64,000 bases of DNA, from contig NZ_JACHCE010000004.1 of the NCBI RefSeq assembly GCF_014200605.1, positions 385,619 through 449,618 of the forward strand, written 5' to 3'. Position numbers and translations under genes: made by a program. Source of the DNA: Pedobacter cryoconitis (GTDB lineage Bacteria; Bacteroidota; Bacteroidia; Sphingobacteriales; Sphingobacteriaceae). Positions 9,077 to 17,479 of this stretch are shown in pieces. The notes beneath the pieces were generated by a model. That model had not been told where the DNA came from. It made no database searches and saw nothing but the letters and a program-made list of their open reading frames with translations. The first letter of the stretch is position 1; each line of letters opens with the position of its first letter.

Positions 9077-9593
9077 TATTATTTTTTCTAACCGCGTCCA
9101 GCAATTCTTCTTCCTGATCCGTATCTGCGTCCACCTGTGTAACTAAAGTCCAAAAGTCTTTTGATGTACTTATTTTTTCAAATGCTTTACTATTTTCAAG
9201 CCTCACCATTACCTTTCTTAAACTGTGGAGGTAACCAGCTTCAAATTCGTCAATAAAATCAGCATCATTAAGTTCTATAATTTCATCAAAAGCATCCTGA
9301 ATATGTTCATACTTATCTTGCCAGAGTTCTCCAATTTCTTCGATATCAGCTTCCATAACTTCATTTGTCCAATCCGGTGGATAATACCCCTGTTTACGCA
9401 AATCAACACCTGTGCTCGTATCAAAACTTAAAGAAATGTCCCCGCTTCCACAATTGAATGCAAATGCTCCGAACACTTCTTCTTTAAAATCCCCAGACTT
9501 TGCAATCAGCTCAAAAGATGCATTGGTCAATTCAAATACTGTATTTTCAAAATTATACTTTTTCTCAAATTCTATCCAGTTATTCATATACAT
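9069..9593 (-). CDS. DUF4303-like hypothetical protein, first gene of the ankyrin cluster
   Basis: This is a 174-residue acidic protein. Its order of features (an N-terminal helix, a strand block EVFGAFAFNCGSGDISLSFD, then PPDWTNEV and a helical acidic C-terminal half) resembles the DUF4303/SUKH-neighbouring families of small proteins often found as immunity or bystander genes. The PPDW segment corresponds to the W-x-P-x-x-W block of that group, but the match is by eye only. Translation may start at the ATG at 9593 or the one at 9587. Overlap with the next gene implies translational coupling. Confidence 0.7.
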   Translation of the reverse strand: MYMNNWIEFEKKYNFENTVFELTNASFELIAKSGDFKEEVFGAFAFNCGSGDISLSFDTSTGVDLRKQGYYPPDWTNEVMEADIEEIGELWQDKYEHIQDAFDEIIELNDADFIDEFEAGYLHSLRKVMVRLENSKAFEKISTSKDFWTLVTQVDADTDQEEELLDAVRKNNND

Positions 9594-9824
9594 TGCTTTA
9601 GAAACTCCTAACGATTAAATGCTTTATTAATTACTATCAATAAATATATAATTATTAGTTAACGTGATTCACAACCCAACTATTAATTTGTATAAAACCT
9701 TGCTATTCAATAACATTAATTAACAAATCATGAATAGCTTAAACAAAAATCATCCTGTATATATTAAATCAGAGAAATAATAGTAGTTTTAAAATTATTC
9801 ATCATAAAAGCATTTACTGTAGTA

Positions 9825-9838
9825 CGGGAACGTTCCCG
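9825..9838. promoter_or_regulatory. 14-bp perfect palindrome (candidate LacI-family operator) upstream of alpha-amylase
   Basis: CGGGAACGTTCCCG lies 68 nt upstream of the amylase start. Palindromes centred on AACGTT or a central CG with flanking GGGA/TCCC are typical of LacI-family regulators of maltose/starch genes. The 312-nt gap 9594-9905 that contains it is otherwise AT-rich, with no gene visible on either strand. No LacI-type gene lies in the window, so the regulator would be encoded elsewhere. Confidence 0.6.
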
Positions 9839-9905
9839 AAATATTAGGATCTGACTGAAAATGGTACCATTGAAAAACATTAAACCAAATAAATAACCAA
9901 ATCGT

Positions 9906-11309
9906 ATGAACAAAAAAACATCTTACCTATCGGTGAGAACTGCCCTGTTTATGGGTATTTTTCTCTCCTTTTCTGCTTGTAAAAAATCAGAAACCATTAA
10001 TTCTCCTCTACCCAACGTCCAAAAACAAATTGCTGTGGATGCAGCTACAGGATCTGGCAGCGATGTGATGATGCAGGCATTTTACTGGGACGTTCCTCAG
10101 GGCTCCTGGTGGAATGTTCTCAATGATAAAATACCAGCATGGAAGGCAGCAGGCATTGGCGCAATATGGTTACCACCAGCCACTAAAGCACAAGGTGGCG
10201 GAACAAGTATGGGTTATGACCCTTATGATTATTTCGACTTTGGAAGTTATAATCAAATGGGAACGACAATTACCCGTTTTGGCGATTCAACAAGCCTGAG
10301 CAAATTGATAGCTACCGCACATAACAATAATATTAAAGTATATGCCGACATGGTACTTAACCATTGCAGCGGAGGAAATTTAGAAACCAATCCCTATACA
10401 AATACAAATACCTATACTAAATATACCCCTCTTTCGGGCAAATTTAATCGTACTTACAACGATTTTCACCCAAATGATATAGAAGCCAGTGATGAAGGTG
10501 CATTTGCCGGTTTTCCTGATCTCTGCCATAAAAAAGCCAATGTATCTAACTGGATCTACAATGCTTCTTATAGTATGTCTAAATTTTACAAGAACAATAT
10601 TCATTTTGACGGATTTCGCTTTGATTATGTTAAAGGATATGGCGCATGGGTAGTGAAGAACTTTGTCAATAGTGTTGGCGGACCGGCTGCAGTATTTGCT
10701 GTTGGTGAAGAATGGGATGGAAATGCCGCAAATTTACAGAACTGGGTAGATGCAACCGAACAAACTTCTTCGGCATTTGATTTTGCTTGTTTTTATGCCA
10801 TGCATGATGCCTTTGACGGTAATGACCTGACAAAACTTAATGGCGATATGTTATTAAAAAGGAACGCTGCCAAAGCCGTTACTTTTGTAAGTAACCATGA
10901 TACTGACATTACTTATAACAAATATTCTTCTTATGCTTATATCATGACTCACGAAGGATATCCATGTATATTCTATAAAGACTACGAAAATCTATTAGAT
11001 AAAAACAGGATGAATAACCTGATCTGGATACATAAAAATCTGGCGGGGGGTACTACTTCTAATTTATATTCAGCACCTGATCAATATATAGACAGAAGAA
11101 ACGGATACGGAACACAGCCTGGTTTAATTGTCTATTTCAATGGCACTGACAATTGGCAGCAGCAATGGGTAACCTCTAACTGGGCTAATCAAAAAATAAA
11201 AGAATATACAGGTATTTCGAACTGGGTACAAACAGTTGCAGCTGACGGACGTGTATTGATACAAGCGCCCCCTCATGCCTATTCAATCTGGTCTGTGACC
11301 GGCTTATAA
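9906..11309 (+). CDS. Secreted alpha-amylase lipoprotein, GH13 family
   Basis: This 467-residue enzyme would cleave alpha-1,4-glucans outside the cytoplasm. A lipoprotein signal ends at FSACKK (Cys 25). The GH13 TIM barrel begins MMQAFYWD and shows all four classical regions. These are DMVLNH (region I), DGFRFDYVKG with the nucleophile Asp 240, the acid/base in VGEEWD at Glu 268, and FVSNHDTD with the transition-state Asp 332. The catalytic set is intact. The C-terminal part after about residue 390 is a short beta domain. Spacing and motif form resemble archaeal/bacterial GH13 subfamily 5-7 amylases. Isolated from any Sus cluster here, it is probably controlled through the palindrome at 9825-9838. 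Confidence 0.93.
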   Translation: MNKKTSYLSVRTALFMGIFLSFSACKKSETINSPLPNVQKQIAVDAATGSGSDVMMQAFYWDVPQGSWWNVLNDKIPAWKAAGIGAIWLPPATKAQGGGTSMGYDPYDYFDFGSYNQMGTTITRFGDSTSLSKLIATAHNNNIKVYADMVLNHCSGGNLETNPYTNTNTYTKYTPLSGKFNRTYNDFHPNDIEASDEGAFAGFPDLCHKKANVSNWIYNASYSMSKFYKNNIHFDGFRFDYVKGYGAWVVKNFVNSVGGPAAVFAVGEEWDGNAANLQNWVDATEQTSSAFDFACFYAMHDAFDGNDLTKLNGDMLLKRNAAKAVTFVSNHDTDITYNKYSSYAYIMTHEGYPCIFYKDYENLLDKNRMNNLIWIHKNLAGGTTSNLYSAPDQYIDRRNGYGTQPGLIVYFNGTDNWQQQWVTSNWANQKIKEYTGISNWVQTVAADGRVLIQAPPHAYSIWSVTGL

Positions 11310-11336
11310 ATAAAGTTATTAATTTATGCTAATCGG

Positions 11337-11366
11337 GAGTTGAAGTTCTCCAGCAGGCTTCAACTC
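11337..11366 (+). terminator. Hairpin terminator after alpha-amylase
   Basis: A perfect 9-bp stem (GAGTTGAAG with CTTCAACTC) and a 12-nt loop are followed by TTTATTA. It separates the amylase from the next gene, which starts 20 nt further on. Confidence 0.65.
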
Positions 11367-11386
11367 TTTATTACTGATCATAAACC

Positions 11387-12415
11387 ATGAAAAGAATCAT
11401 TCCTTTAATCCTCGTTACCCTACTTTTTGCCTGTAAAAATCATACCGAAACTAAAAGGGTTAAAGGTAATTTGAATTACGCAACTACTGCTATAAAATCC
11501 GGGCAGATTTCAGTTACAGCAAACCTGACTGCGACTATTAAAACACAGGAGTTACAGGCAGACCTGCAACTCAGCAACCCGGGCAGCACTACTTTAACCA
11601 TTAGTGAAATTGAAATAGCTACTACCGAAGGGCTCCGTACAATACCTAAAACAGGAACAGCTTCTATGATCCTCAAACCTGGAGAAAACAAAGCTGTCCT
11701 GCTCAACTTCCAGCCTTTAAATGAGCTCAGAGAAAATCAGCTTACCGGTAGAAATGGATACTTAAAAGGTGTTTATAATCTTTTGATTACTTATAAAACA
11801 GAGGAAAAAGAATCCGGATTATCTACTTATAGTTCTCCGTCTCAAACCTATAAATCCCCAACAGTAATGAGCCTGCCCGCAGTTCTGGCACCTTCAGACT
11901 ATAAAGCATATCTCAAAAAGTATCAAATCACTGCTACCAGTTATTCATTTAATACTAAATCTGATTTTACTGCAAAACAGAAAGCTTACCTGACTACTTT
12001 AAAACAAATTAAACAATCCCCATTTGTATTTGTCAGTGCTCAGGAGATTGCACTTTCAGGAGTGAATTTCAGGCTAAGGAGTTATTGCGAAAATGACACA
12101 CTGAACGCAGAGATATTTATAGTAAACCATTCAGATTTTTCTTTAAAAATCAATCAGGAAAAGCTGGATATCCGCTATCCCGGTGAACTGGTATCAGCCC
12201 GTTCAAATGCTTTGGTAAAGGTTGAAAAAATATCGGGATCAAGAAAAGCCCCCTATGAGATAGAAAAGGGTGACCGTGTGTTAATCCGGCTTAAAAAGCC
12301 CTTTAAAAACAATGAGGACAATGCCGTTTTACTATTCAATAAAGCTTTCACGTTGAATAACCAAATTGCGCTGTTTAAGAATAACATAGAACTGGTTAAA
12401 GTCAACTTACCTTAA
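11387..12415 (+). CDS. Hypothetical lipoprotein, 342 residues
   Basis: I do not recognise the family. A clear lipoprotein signal (MKRIIPLILVTLLFACK, lipid Cys at 16) precedes a mature part rich in beta strands. The first half has the look of an immunoglobulin-like or DUF4352-like domain (LQLSNPGSTTLTISEIEI, then LKPGENKAVLLNF). The second half (from about residue 200) contains another strand-rich module with IFIVNHSDFSLKINQEKLDI. Both halves talk of loss-of-pairing strands and Gly/Asn turns, which suggests a surface or periplasmic binding protein. It follows the amylase on the same strand but is separated by a terminator-like hairpin. Confidence 0.75.
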   Translation: MKRIIPLILVTLLFACKNHTETKRVKGNLNYATTAIKSGQISVTANLTATIKTQELQADLQLSNPGSTTLTISEIEIATTEGLRTIPKTGTASMILKPGENKAVLLNFQPLNELRENQLTGRNGYLKGVYNLLITYKTEEKESGLSTYSSPSQTYKSPTVMSLPAVLAPSDYKAYLKKYQITATSYSFNTKSDFTAKQKAYLTTLKQIKQSPFVFVSAQEIALSGVNFRLRSYCENDTLNAEIFIVNHSDFSLKINQEKLDIRYPGELVSARSNALVKVEKISGSRKAPYEIEKGDRVLIRLKKPFKNNEDNAVLLFNKAFTLNNQIALFKNNIELVKVNLP

Positions 12416-12423
12416 AACCCTTT

Positions 12424-12483
12424 ACAGGGCATTATCATAAAAAGACAGTTATTATGATTGTTTTAGCTGTTTTAATGCCCTGT
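12424..12483. terminator. Nested inverted repeats between convergent genes
   Basis: An outer 11-bp perfect repeat (12424-12434 with 12473-12483) and an inner 6-bp repeat (TCATAA at 12435 with TTATGA at 12452) lie between the lipoprotein gene and the convergent Crp-type gene. The outer right arm is inside the end of the Crp-type coding region. It probably serves as a two-way transcription end. Confidence 0.4.
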
Positions 12484-13021
12484 TTAAACTCCTCACTGTA
12501 ATACCTAAATAGGCTGCCATATCATCTCTTGAAAGTACAATCTGTTCCTTCTGCTGCAGCTGCAATAATTTAGAAAGACCATGCTCTAAAGAATACAATT
12601 GCTGAAAGGATGCTCTGCTGCTCGTATTAAGGATACGGTCTGCTAATACCTGAAGCAGAATCTTATTCATTTCAAGATTTTTATCCAGCAGGGACAGAAA
12701 AAAAGATGCAGACATAACATAAGCATTCACTGCACTTATTGCTTCTACGGTACAAAGACATCCCCTGTTTTTCAGCGCTTCTATTTCACCTATAATCTCC
12801 CCCTTACCCAGGAATTCAAAAAGATAATCTTTGTCATTTTCTTCCGTGATAAAACACTTTGCCACTCCATCACTGATTACCATTACTTTACTTATTTGCA
12901 CATCCTGATCGAGCAGCCTGTCGCCTTTACTGAAAGACCTCAGGATAACATCTTCCTTTCTTGTCTGCTGTGTATAAAGCCGCCCGATAAAGGCTAATAA
13001 ATCAGTATTGGTTCGTAACAT
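12452..13021 (-). CDS. Crp/Fnr family transcriptional regulator
   Basis: This 189-residue regulator has an N-terminal cyclic-nucleotide-binding-like jelly roll (ILRSFSKGDRLLDQD, then FEFLGKGEIIGEIEAL) and a C-terminal helix-turn-helix (LSRDDMAAYLGITVRSLNRA). The ligand pocket is not clearly cAMP-type, as is usual for Bacteroidota members. The ATG at 13021 is preferred over a TTG at 13039. It is divergent from the HAD/acetyltransferase pair with a 75-nt gap and may control it. Confidence 0.88.
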   Translation of the reverse strand: MLRTNTDLLAFIGRLYTQQTRKEDVILRSFSKGDRLLDQDVQISKVMVISDGVAKCFITEENDKDYLFEFLGKGEIIGEIEALKNRGCLCTVEAISAVNAYVMSASFFLSLLDKNLEMNKILLQVLADRILNTSSRASFQQLYSLEHGLSKLLQLQQKEQIVLSRDDMAAYLGITVRSLNRALKQLKQS

Positions 13022-13067
13022 ATAAATGATCCGGGACAATTGTCCTTTTTATGATAATAAAGTATTT

Positions 13068-13075
13068 TACTTTTG
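13068..13075 (+). promoter_or_regulatory. Bacteroidota -7 box for the HAD/acetyltransferase operon
   Basis: TACTTTTG matches the TAnnTTTG consensus exactly. A TTG at 13040 could be the -33 element but is 25 nt away, a little far. The expected transcription start falls near 13081, which excludes the in-frame TTG at 13073 as the translation start. Confidence 0.5.
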
Positions 13076-13096
13076 CTGCTATTCAAAACAAAAGTA

Positions 13097-13795
13097 ATGA
13101 TCACAAATCAAATTCAGGTTATCGCATTCGATGCAGACGATACGCTTTGGGTTAATGAACCCTATTTTCTGGAGACAGAAAATGCGTTTTGCCAGTTACT
13201 GGAAGAATATATGCCACATGATATTTTGTCTAAAGAATTGTTCAAAACCGAGATGGATAATCTATCACTTTATGGATATGGAATTAAAGGATTTATGCTC
13301 TGTATGATCGAAACCTTAAGCCGTATATCTAATGGGAGGGCCCCTATCGCAATGGCAGATAAAATCATGGAACTGGGACATGCTATGTTACAGCAGCCTG
13401 TAATTTTACTGGAAGGTGTAGAAGAAGTTTTAAAGCACCTCAGGAAAAATTACAGATTAGTGATGGCGACAAAGGGTGATCTGCTTGATCAGGAAAGGAA
13501 ACTGAAGAAATCAGGATTACAGGACTATTTCCACCATATTGAAATTATGAGTGATAAACAGACCGCTGATTATCAAAAATTAATTAAACATCTGGATTGC
13601 CAGCCTGAGAATTTCTTAATGCTGGGGAATTCTATCAAATCTGATATTCTTCCGGTATTGGAATTGGGTGGTCATGCTGCTCACATTCCCTTTCATACCA
13701 CCTGGGCACATGAAAAAGTTACCGAAAGCCTGGAACATCCAAACTTTATGCCCTTAAATACAATGACTGAAATTATTGAACTCTTAAAAAAATAA
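13097..13795 (+). CDS. HAD superfamily phosphatase
   Basis: This 232-residue hydrolase has the motif I FDADDTLW (nucleophile and acid Asp pair), motif II Thr in LVMATKGD, a Lys region around RKLKKSG, and motif III in MLGNSIKSDILPV. The helical insertion between motifs I and II makes it a class-I cap HAD phosphatase, substrate unknown. I start it at the ATG at 13097 because the upstream in-frame TTG lies inside the promoter. Its stop overlaps the next start as TAATG, so the two genes are coupled. Confidence 0.85.
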   Translation: MITNQIQVIAFDADDTLWVNEPYFLETENAFCQLLEEYMPHDILSKELFKTEMDNLSLYGYGIKGFMLCMIETLSRISNGRAPIAMADKIMELGHAMLQQPVILLEGVEEVLKHLRKNYRLVMATKGDLLDQERKLKKSGLQDYFHHIEIMSDKQTADYQKLIKHLDCQPENFLMLGNSIKSDILPVLELGGHAAHIPFHTTWAHEKVTESLEHPNFMPLNTMTEIIELLKK

Positions 13796-14418
13796 TGGAA
13801 AAAGAACTAGACATAGACCAGTGGAAAAGAAAAGAACATTTTCATTTTTTCAGAAAATTCGAAGAACCTTTTTTTGGTGTAACTGTAAATATAGATTGTA
13901 CTAAAGCATATGCACATGCTAAACAGTCAGGAAAATCATTTTTTCTCTATTATTTATATCAATCGTTAAAAGCGGCAAACACAATTGAAGAATTCAGGTA
14001 CAGAATAAAAGCCGACAAAGTCATCATCCACGATCAGGTTGATGCTTCTGCGACCATTGGCCGTCCCGATGAAACTTTCGGTTTCTCCTATATAGAGTTT
14101 AATGAAGATTTTGAGCAGTTTTATATACTGGCACAACAAGAAGCAGATCGGGTTTCAAAAGGAACCGGACTCTTCCCTGCTATATTAGGGGAAAGTGTAA
14201 TTCATTATTCAGCACTCCCCTGGCTGGATTTCTCTGCCCTATCTCATGCAAGATCTTTTTCATTTGAAGATAGCTCACCTAAAATATCATTCAGCAAGCT
14301 GATCACAGCAGATAATAAAAAAACAATGAATGTTTCAATTCATGTCAACCATGCTTTAATGGATGGTTATCATGTAGGTAAGTTTGTAGAAAAATTTCAG
14401 GAGTTAATGAACCAGTAG
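13795..14418 (+). CDS. Chloramphenicol acetyltransferase-like (CAT family) protein
   Basis: This 207-residue protein belongs by sequence to the type A chloramphenicol acetyltransferase fold. The start WKRKEHFHFFRKFEEPFFGV fits the CAT N terminus, and the catalytic histidine motif HxxxDG appears near the C terminus as NHALMDGYHVG. CAT-family enzymes move acetyl from acetyl-CoA to a hydroxyl. Many chromosomal Bacteroidota members have unknown substrates and do not confer resistance, so an antibiotic-resistance role should not be assumed. It overlaps the HAD stop by one base. Confidence 0.85.
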   Translation: MEKELDIDQWKRKEHFHFFRKFEEPFFGVTVNIDCTKAYAHAKQSGKSFFLYYLYQSLKAANTIEEFRYRIKADKVIIHDQVDASATIGRPDETFGFSYIEFNEDFEQFYILAQQEADRVSKGTGLFPAILGESVIHYSALPWLDFSALSHARSFSFEDSSPKISFSKLITADNKKTMNVSIHVNHALMDGYHVGKFVEKFQELMNQ

Positions 14419-14467
14419 CCCATAAATATTATTAAACTTATTTTTAATTCAACAGATAAAATCAGCT

Positions 14468-14475
14468 TAACTTTG
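14468..14475 (+). promoter_or_regulatory. Bacteroidota -7 box directly before a start codon
   Basis: TAACTTTG fits TAnnTTTG and ends only four bases before the ATG at 14480. Transcription would begin at or next to the start codon, so the mRNA may be leaderless. No good -33 TTG is visible. Confidence 0.45.
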
Positions 14476-14479
14476 CAGT

Positions 14480-15145
14480 ATGAATAAAGAAATTGCAGTA
14501 ATTTTTGATATGGATGGCGTTATCTGTCATACTAATCCTTACCATTCCCTGGCTTTCCGTGAATTTTTCTCTGCCCGTAACCTGAATCCTACAGATGAAG
14601 ATTTTGCAGCACATATGTTTGGAAAAAGTAACAGTTATATCCTTTCCCATTTCTTAAAAAGACCTATCACAGGCGAAGAATTGCTGCAAATGGAAAATGA
14701 GAAAGAAAGTCTTTTCAGAGAAATCTATGCCCCACATATCGAACCAATTGCAGGAATAATTGAATTCATTAATGATTTAGCAATTAATGGGGTAAAATTA
14801 GGGGTGGCTACTTCTGCTCCATATGCTAATCTGGATCTTATCTTAAGTGAAGTAATCATCCGTGAAAAGCTAGGTTCTATTATGGCGAGCGAAGATGTAA
14901 AAAAGCATAAGCCTGATCCTGAGGTATATCTTACTTCTGCCAGAAATCTGGGTGTTTCACCTGAACAATGTCTTGTTTTTGAAGATTCTTTCTCTGGTAT
15001 TTCTGCCGCATTAAATGCAGGAATGCGTGTAGTGGGTGTATTAAGCTCACACACTATAGAAGAATTGCCGGAATGCAATTTATATATAGATAATTATACA
15101 GATTTATCGTACGATAAAATTAAAACATTATTTATCAATGCATAA
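14480..15145 (+). CDS. HAD phosphatase, beta-phosphoglucomutase-like
   Basis: This 221-residue protein carries motif I VIFDMDGVICHT, motif II GVATSAPYAN, the conserved lysine in KKHKPDPEVYL and motif III VFEDSFSGISAALNAGM. The DMDGV start and the PDPEVYL / EDSxxGIxAA blocks mark the beta-phosphoglucomutase / sugar-phosphatase branch. It probably acts on a phosphorylated sugar in the cytoplasm. The ATG at 14480 is the only sensible start because motif I begins at residue 7. It has its own -7 box and converges on the sphingomyelinase gene with an 18-nt gap. Confidence 0.88.
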   Translation: MNKEIAVIFDMDGVICHTNPYHSLAFREFFSARNLNPTDEDFAAHMFGKSNSYILSHFLKRPITGEELLQMENEKESLFREIYAPHIEPIAGIIEFINDLAINGVKLGVATSAPYANLDLILSEVIIREKLGSIMASEDVKKHKPDPEVYLTSARNLGVSPEQCLVFEDSFSGISAALNAGMRVVGVLSSHTIEELPECNLYIDNYTDLSYDKIKTLFINA

Positions 15146-15163
15146 ACATGGCATCAATTGTAT

Positions 15164-16798
15164 TTAGCCGATCAATTGATTAGTCCAATTCAGTGGTGCA
15201 TCAGTGTTTAGTTTCACAATAAACTTTTCACTGTCACCAATTGAAGTTCCATTCAGATAGATTTTATCAGTTCCATTTACAGGATTTACCTGCAAATAAT
15301 AACGTTTATTAAAATTGTAAGAATTATAGTCCTTGAATACGATAGTATCTCCATCTTCAAGAATTTCTGAATTACCATTTGCCTTTTTCACAATCTCCAG
15401 TTCCAGAGATTTTAAAGACACACCATTTTTAGGAAAGTAATAATAGTCTCCGCCATTCAGGATATTCCAGTACCAGAAGTTATTAAGCCTTTCGCTTAGC
15501 TCCACACGAATTTTACCATTAACAATTTCATTGTATTTGTCCGGACGGTCGATATTGACGAGGTTAAAATGAGCAGACAAATCTTTTGATGTAATCCCAT
15601 TTACAGTCAGCCAGTCATTCGGTTTGGAAAGATCATAATTAATGAATTTACCCGTTTTAACTGACTGGAATGATATATGATCATATTTTCTATATTTCAT
15701 GCTGCTTGCAGGAACTTCTTCATCAGCATTGATAAAAGCAGCAACAGGATAATGATCTGAGTAATCTGCCCAGTACCTTCTCTCCCTTAATAAATTTGTA
15801 TAACTCATTAAAGAAGAACTTACCGGGTCAAAAGCTAAATTCTGCCATTTTGAAGGATAAAAGTGATCTTTTGATACAAAAATATAATCAATGTATTCTC
15901 TTTTATTTGCCGGATACGGGTAATGATAAGAAGCCATTGAATTGGTTTTCGTATCCCAGGTATAAAGCACTCCAGAATAATCGGGCTCTCCCACATTCAG
16001 ATATTTCAGCATCTCAGTATACTCTGATGTTCCTTTGATTACATTAAAATCACCGCCAAAAATTACTAATTCAGTTTTAGGAATATTTAAATTATCCACA
16101 TACGACTTCATCATTTCAAACTGTGTTTTGCGTATAATGACATCTCTGCCCTCACAGGATGGTTGCGTAGATTGTGTATGGCTTGCTACAAAGTGAACAC
16201 GTTTACCATCTTTAATAATCACCGCATATACAAAACCTTTCAAAGAAAATGCGTCGGCATGACAACCTGCAGGATATATATGCTGCATCATCTTTTCTAT
16301 AGGCCATTTACTTGCAATCATAACCCCTCCACTAGTTCCCGCCCCCTGTAATAAGTCACGCCAGGTACCACTTGTCTTATCCCACCCTGCTTTAGATCTG
16401 CCAAGCACCGGGGTTTGATAAGGAAATTCTGATGCAAGGTTATCTTTTAATACTTTACTGGCACTATTATCAAAACACTCTTGTAATAATAATACATCAT
16501 AATCTTTCAAATAATCTGCCGATCCGATTATAGCTCCCCTTTTTGCTTGCGACCATTGTGTAGTTGATGCAACAACTACATCAGGTAAAAGAAAGAGATT
16601 ATGTGTAAGCACTTTGATTGCAGGTGGATCATCAGACCCACTACTGAACTGATTATTATTTAGAGAAGCATTTAATGAACTGTTTTCTATTAGCATATTT
16701 TCCTTTTTGCAAGAAGTACCGGACAATAATACAGCTAAAATAATCAACAACCTTGTCTGGCCAATAGTTTTTCTGATCAGCGTTAATTGTAGTTTCAT
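15164..16798 (-). CDS. Sphingomyelinase C-like phosphodiesterase lipoprotein
   Basis: This 544-residue protein has a lipoprotein signal (SGTSCKK, Cys 30) and a catalytic endonuclease/exonuclease/phosphatase fold at about residues 60-355. The motifs follow bacterial neutral sphingomyelinases in order: LTHNLFLLPD (Asn), DVLLLQECFD (metal Glu), GGVMIASKWPI, FVASHTQS (His), GGDFNV (Asp/Asn), YIDYIFVSKDH and the final catalytic SDHYPV. The C-terminal 180 residues add a beta-rich domain with FQSVKTGKFINYD and repeated YY/YF patterns, probably a ligand- or membrane-binding module. It would cleave a phosphosphingolipid head group at the outer surface or periplasm. Sphingobacteriaceae make sphingolipids themselves, so the target may be self or host. 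Confidence 0.88.
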   Translation of the reverse strand: MKLQLTLIRKTIGQTRLLIILAVLLSGTSCKKENMLIENSSLNASLNNNQFSSGSDDPPAIKVLTHNLFLLPDVVVASTTQWSQAKRGAIIGSADYLKDYDVLLLQECFDNSASKVLKDNLASEFPYQTPVLGRSKAGWDKTSGTWRDLLQGAGTSGGVMIASKWPIEKMMQHIYPAGCHADAFSLKGFVYAVIIKDGKRVHFVASHTQSTQPSCEGRDVIIRKTQFEMMKSYVDNLNIPKTELVIFGGDFNVIKGTSEYTEMLKYLNVGEPDYSGVLYTWDTKTNSMASYHYPYPANKREYIDYIFVSKDHFYPSKWQNLAFDPVSSSLMSYTNLLRERRYWADYSDHYPVAAFINADEEVPASSMKYRKYDHISFQSVKTGKFINYDLSKPNDWLTVNGITSKDLSAHFNLVNIDRPDKYNEIVNGKIRVELSERLNNFWYWNILNGGDYYYFPKNGVSLKSLELEIVKKANGNSEILEDGDTIVFKDYNSYNFNKRYYLQVNPVNGTDKIYLNGTSIGDSEKFIVKLNTDAPLNWTNQLIG

Positions 16799-16987
16799 AT
16801 TAAAATTACAACTTATTTATTGGCTCAAAACTATCTCAAATACAAGCAATTGGGATTAACTCAACGTTATCAAATCATCAAAACGGATTAATGCATAAAG
16901 GTAGTCTCACAATACAGCATTCAGAATTTTATATATTTTATTCACATATAAAATGAATATAATTCGGATTAATCATATATTTATAGA

Positions 16988-17479
16988 ATGATAGTCGAAA
17001 ACAACATTAATTTAGATCATATTGATCTTGCTATATTAAGATTAATGCAGGACAACGCCCGGATTTCTAATGTCCATCTGGCAAAAGAACTGGAAATGGC
17101 CCCTTCTGCTGTTTTGGAACGTGTAAAAAAACTCGAGCAGAAAAAAGTCATTCAGCAGTATACAACCAGAATTGATCCTGCTGCTGTAGGCCTGAAATTA
17201 CTGGCATTTATCTCTATGAAAGCGTCCCACAGTCTTGGTTGTACAACCACGGCGCTCGAACTTTCTAAAATCGAAGAGGTACAGGAAGTACATGTCATAG
17301 CTGGTGAAGACTGTTATTTAGTTAAAGTCAGAACCGCCGATTCGGCTTCTTTAATGGAACTCATGCGAACGTCTTTTAGTAAGATAACAACGATTGTATC
17401 TATCCGCACTACTATCGTACTGGAAACAGTAAAAGAACAACAGCAATTAGTAATCCCTGAAAATAAAAAAACGTCATGA
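16988..17479 (+). CDS. Lrp/AsnC family transcriptional regulator
   Basis: This 163-residue regulator has an N-terminal winged helix (LDHIDLAILRLMQDNARISN, recognition helix MAPSAVLERVKKLE) and a C-terminal RAM ligand-binding domain (EVQEVHVIAGEDCYLVKVRT). Proteins of this type bind amino acids and often regulate an adjacent exporter. It overlaps the EamA transporter gene by 4 nt (ATGA), so it probably regulates its own operon and that transporter in response to an exported metabolite. The 189-nt gap upstream shows no gene. Confidence 0.93.
   Translation: MIVENNINLDHIDLAILRLMQDNARISNVHLAKELEMAPSAVLERVKKLEQKKVIQQYTTRIDPAAVGLKLLAFISMKASHSLGCTTTALELSKIEEVQEVHVIAGEDCYLVKVRTADSASLMELMRTSFSKITTIVSIRTTIVLETVKEQQQLVIPENKKTS

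Noticed and set aside
13073..13096. TTG start giving eight extra residues to the HAD phosphatase
   Set aside because: It overlaps the TAnnTTTG -7 box, so transcription would begin after it. The ATG at 13097 is preferred.
13795..14418. Antibiotic resistance gene (chloramphenicol acetyltransferase)
   Set aside because: The fold and HxxxDG motif are present, but the gene is chromosomal beside a HAD phosphatase, with no mobile element, and many CAT-like proteins have other substrates.
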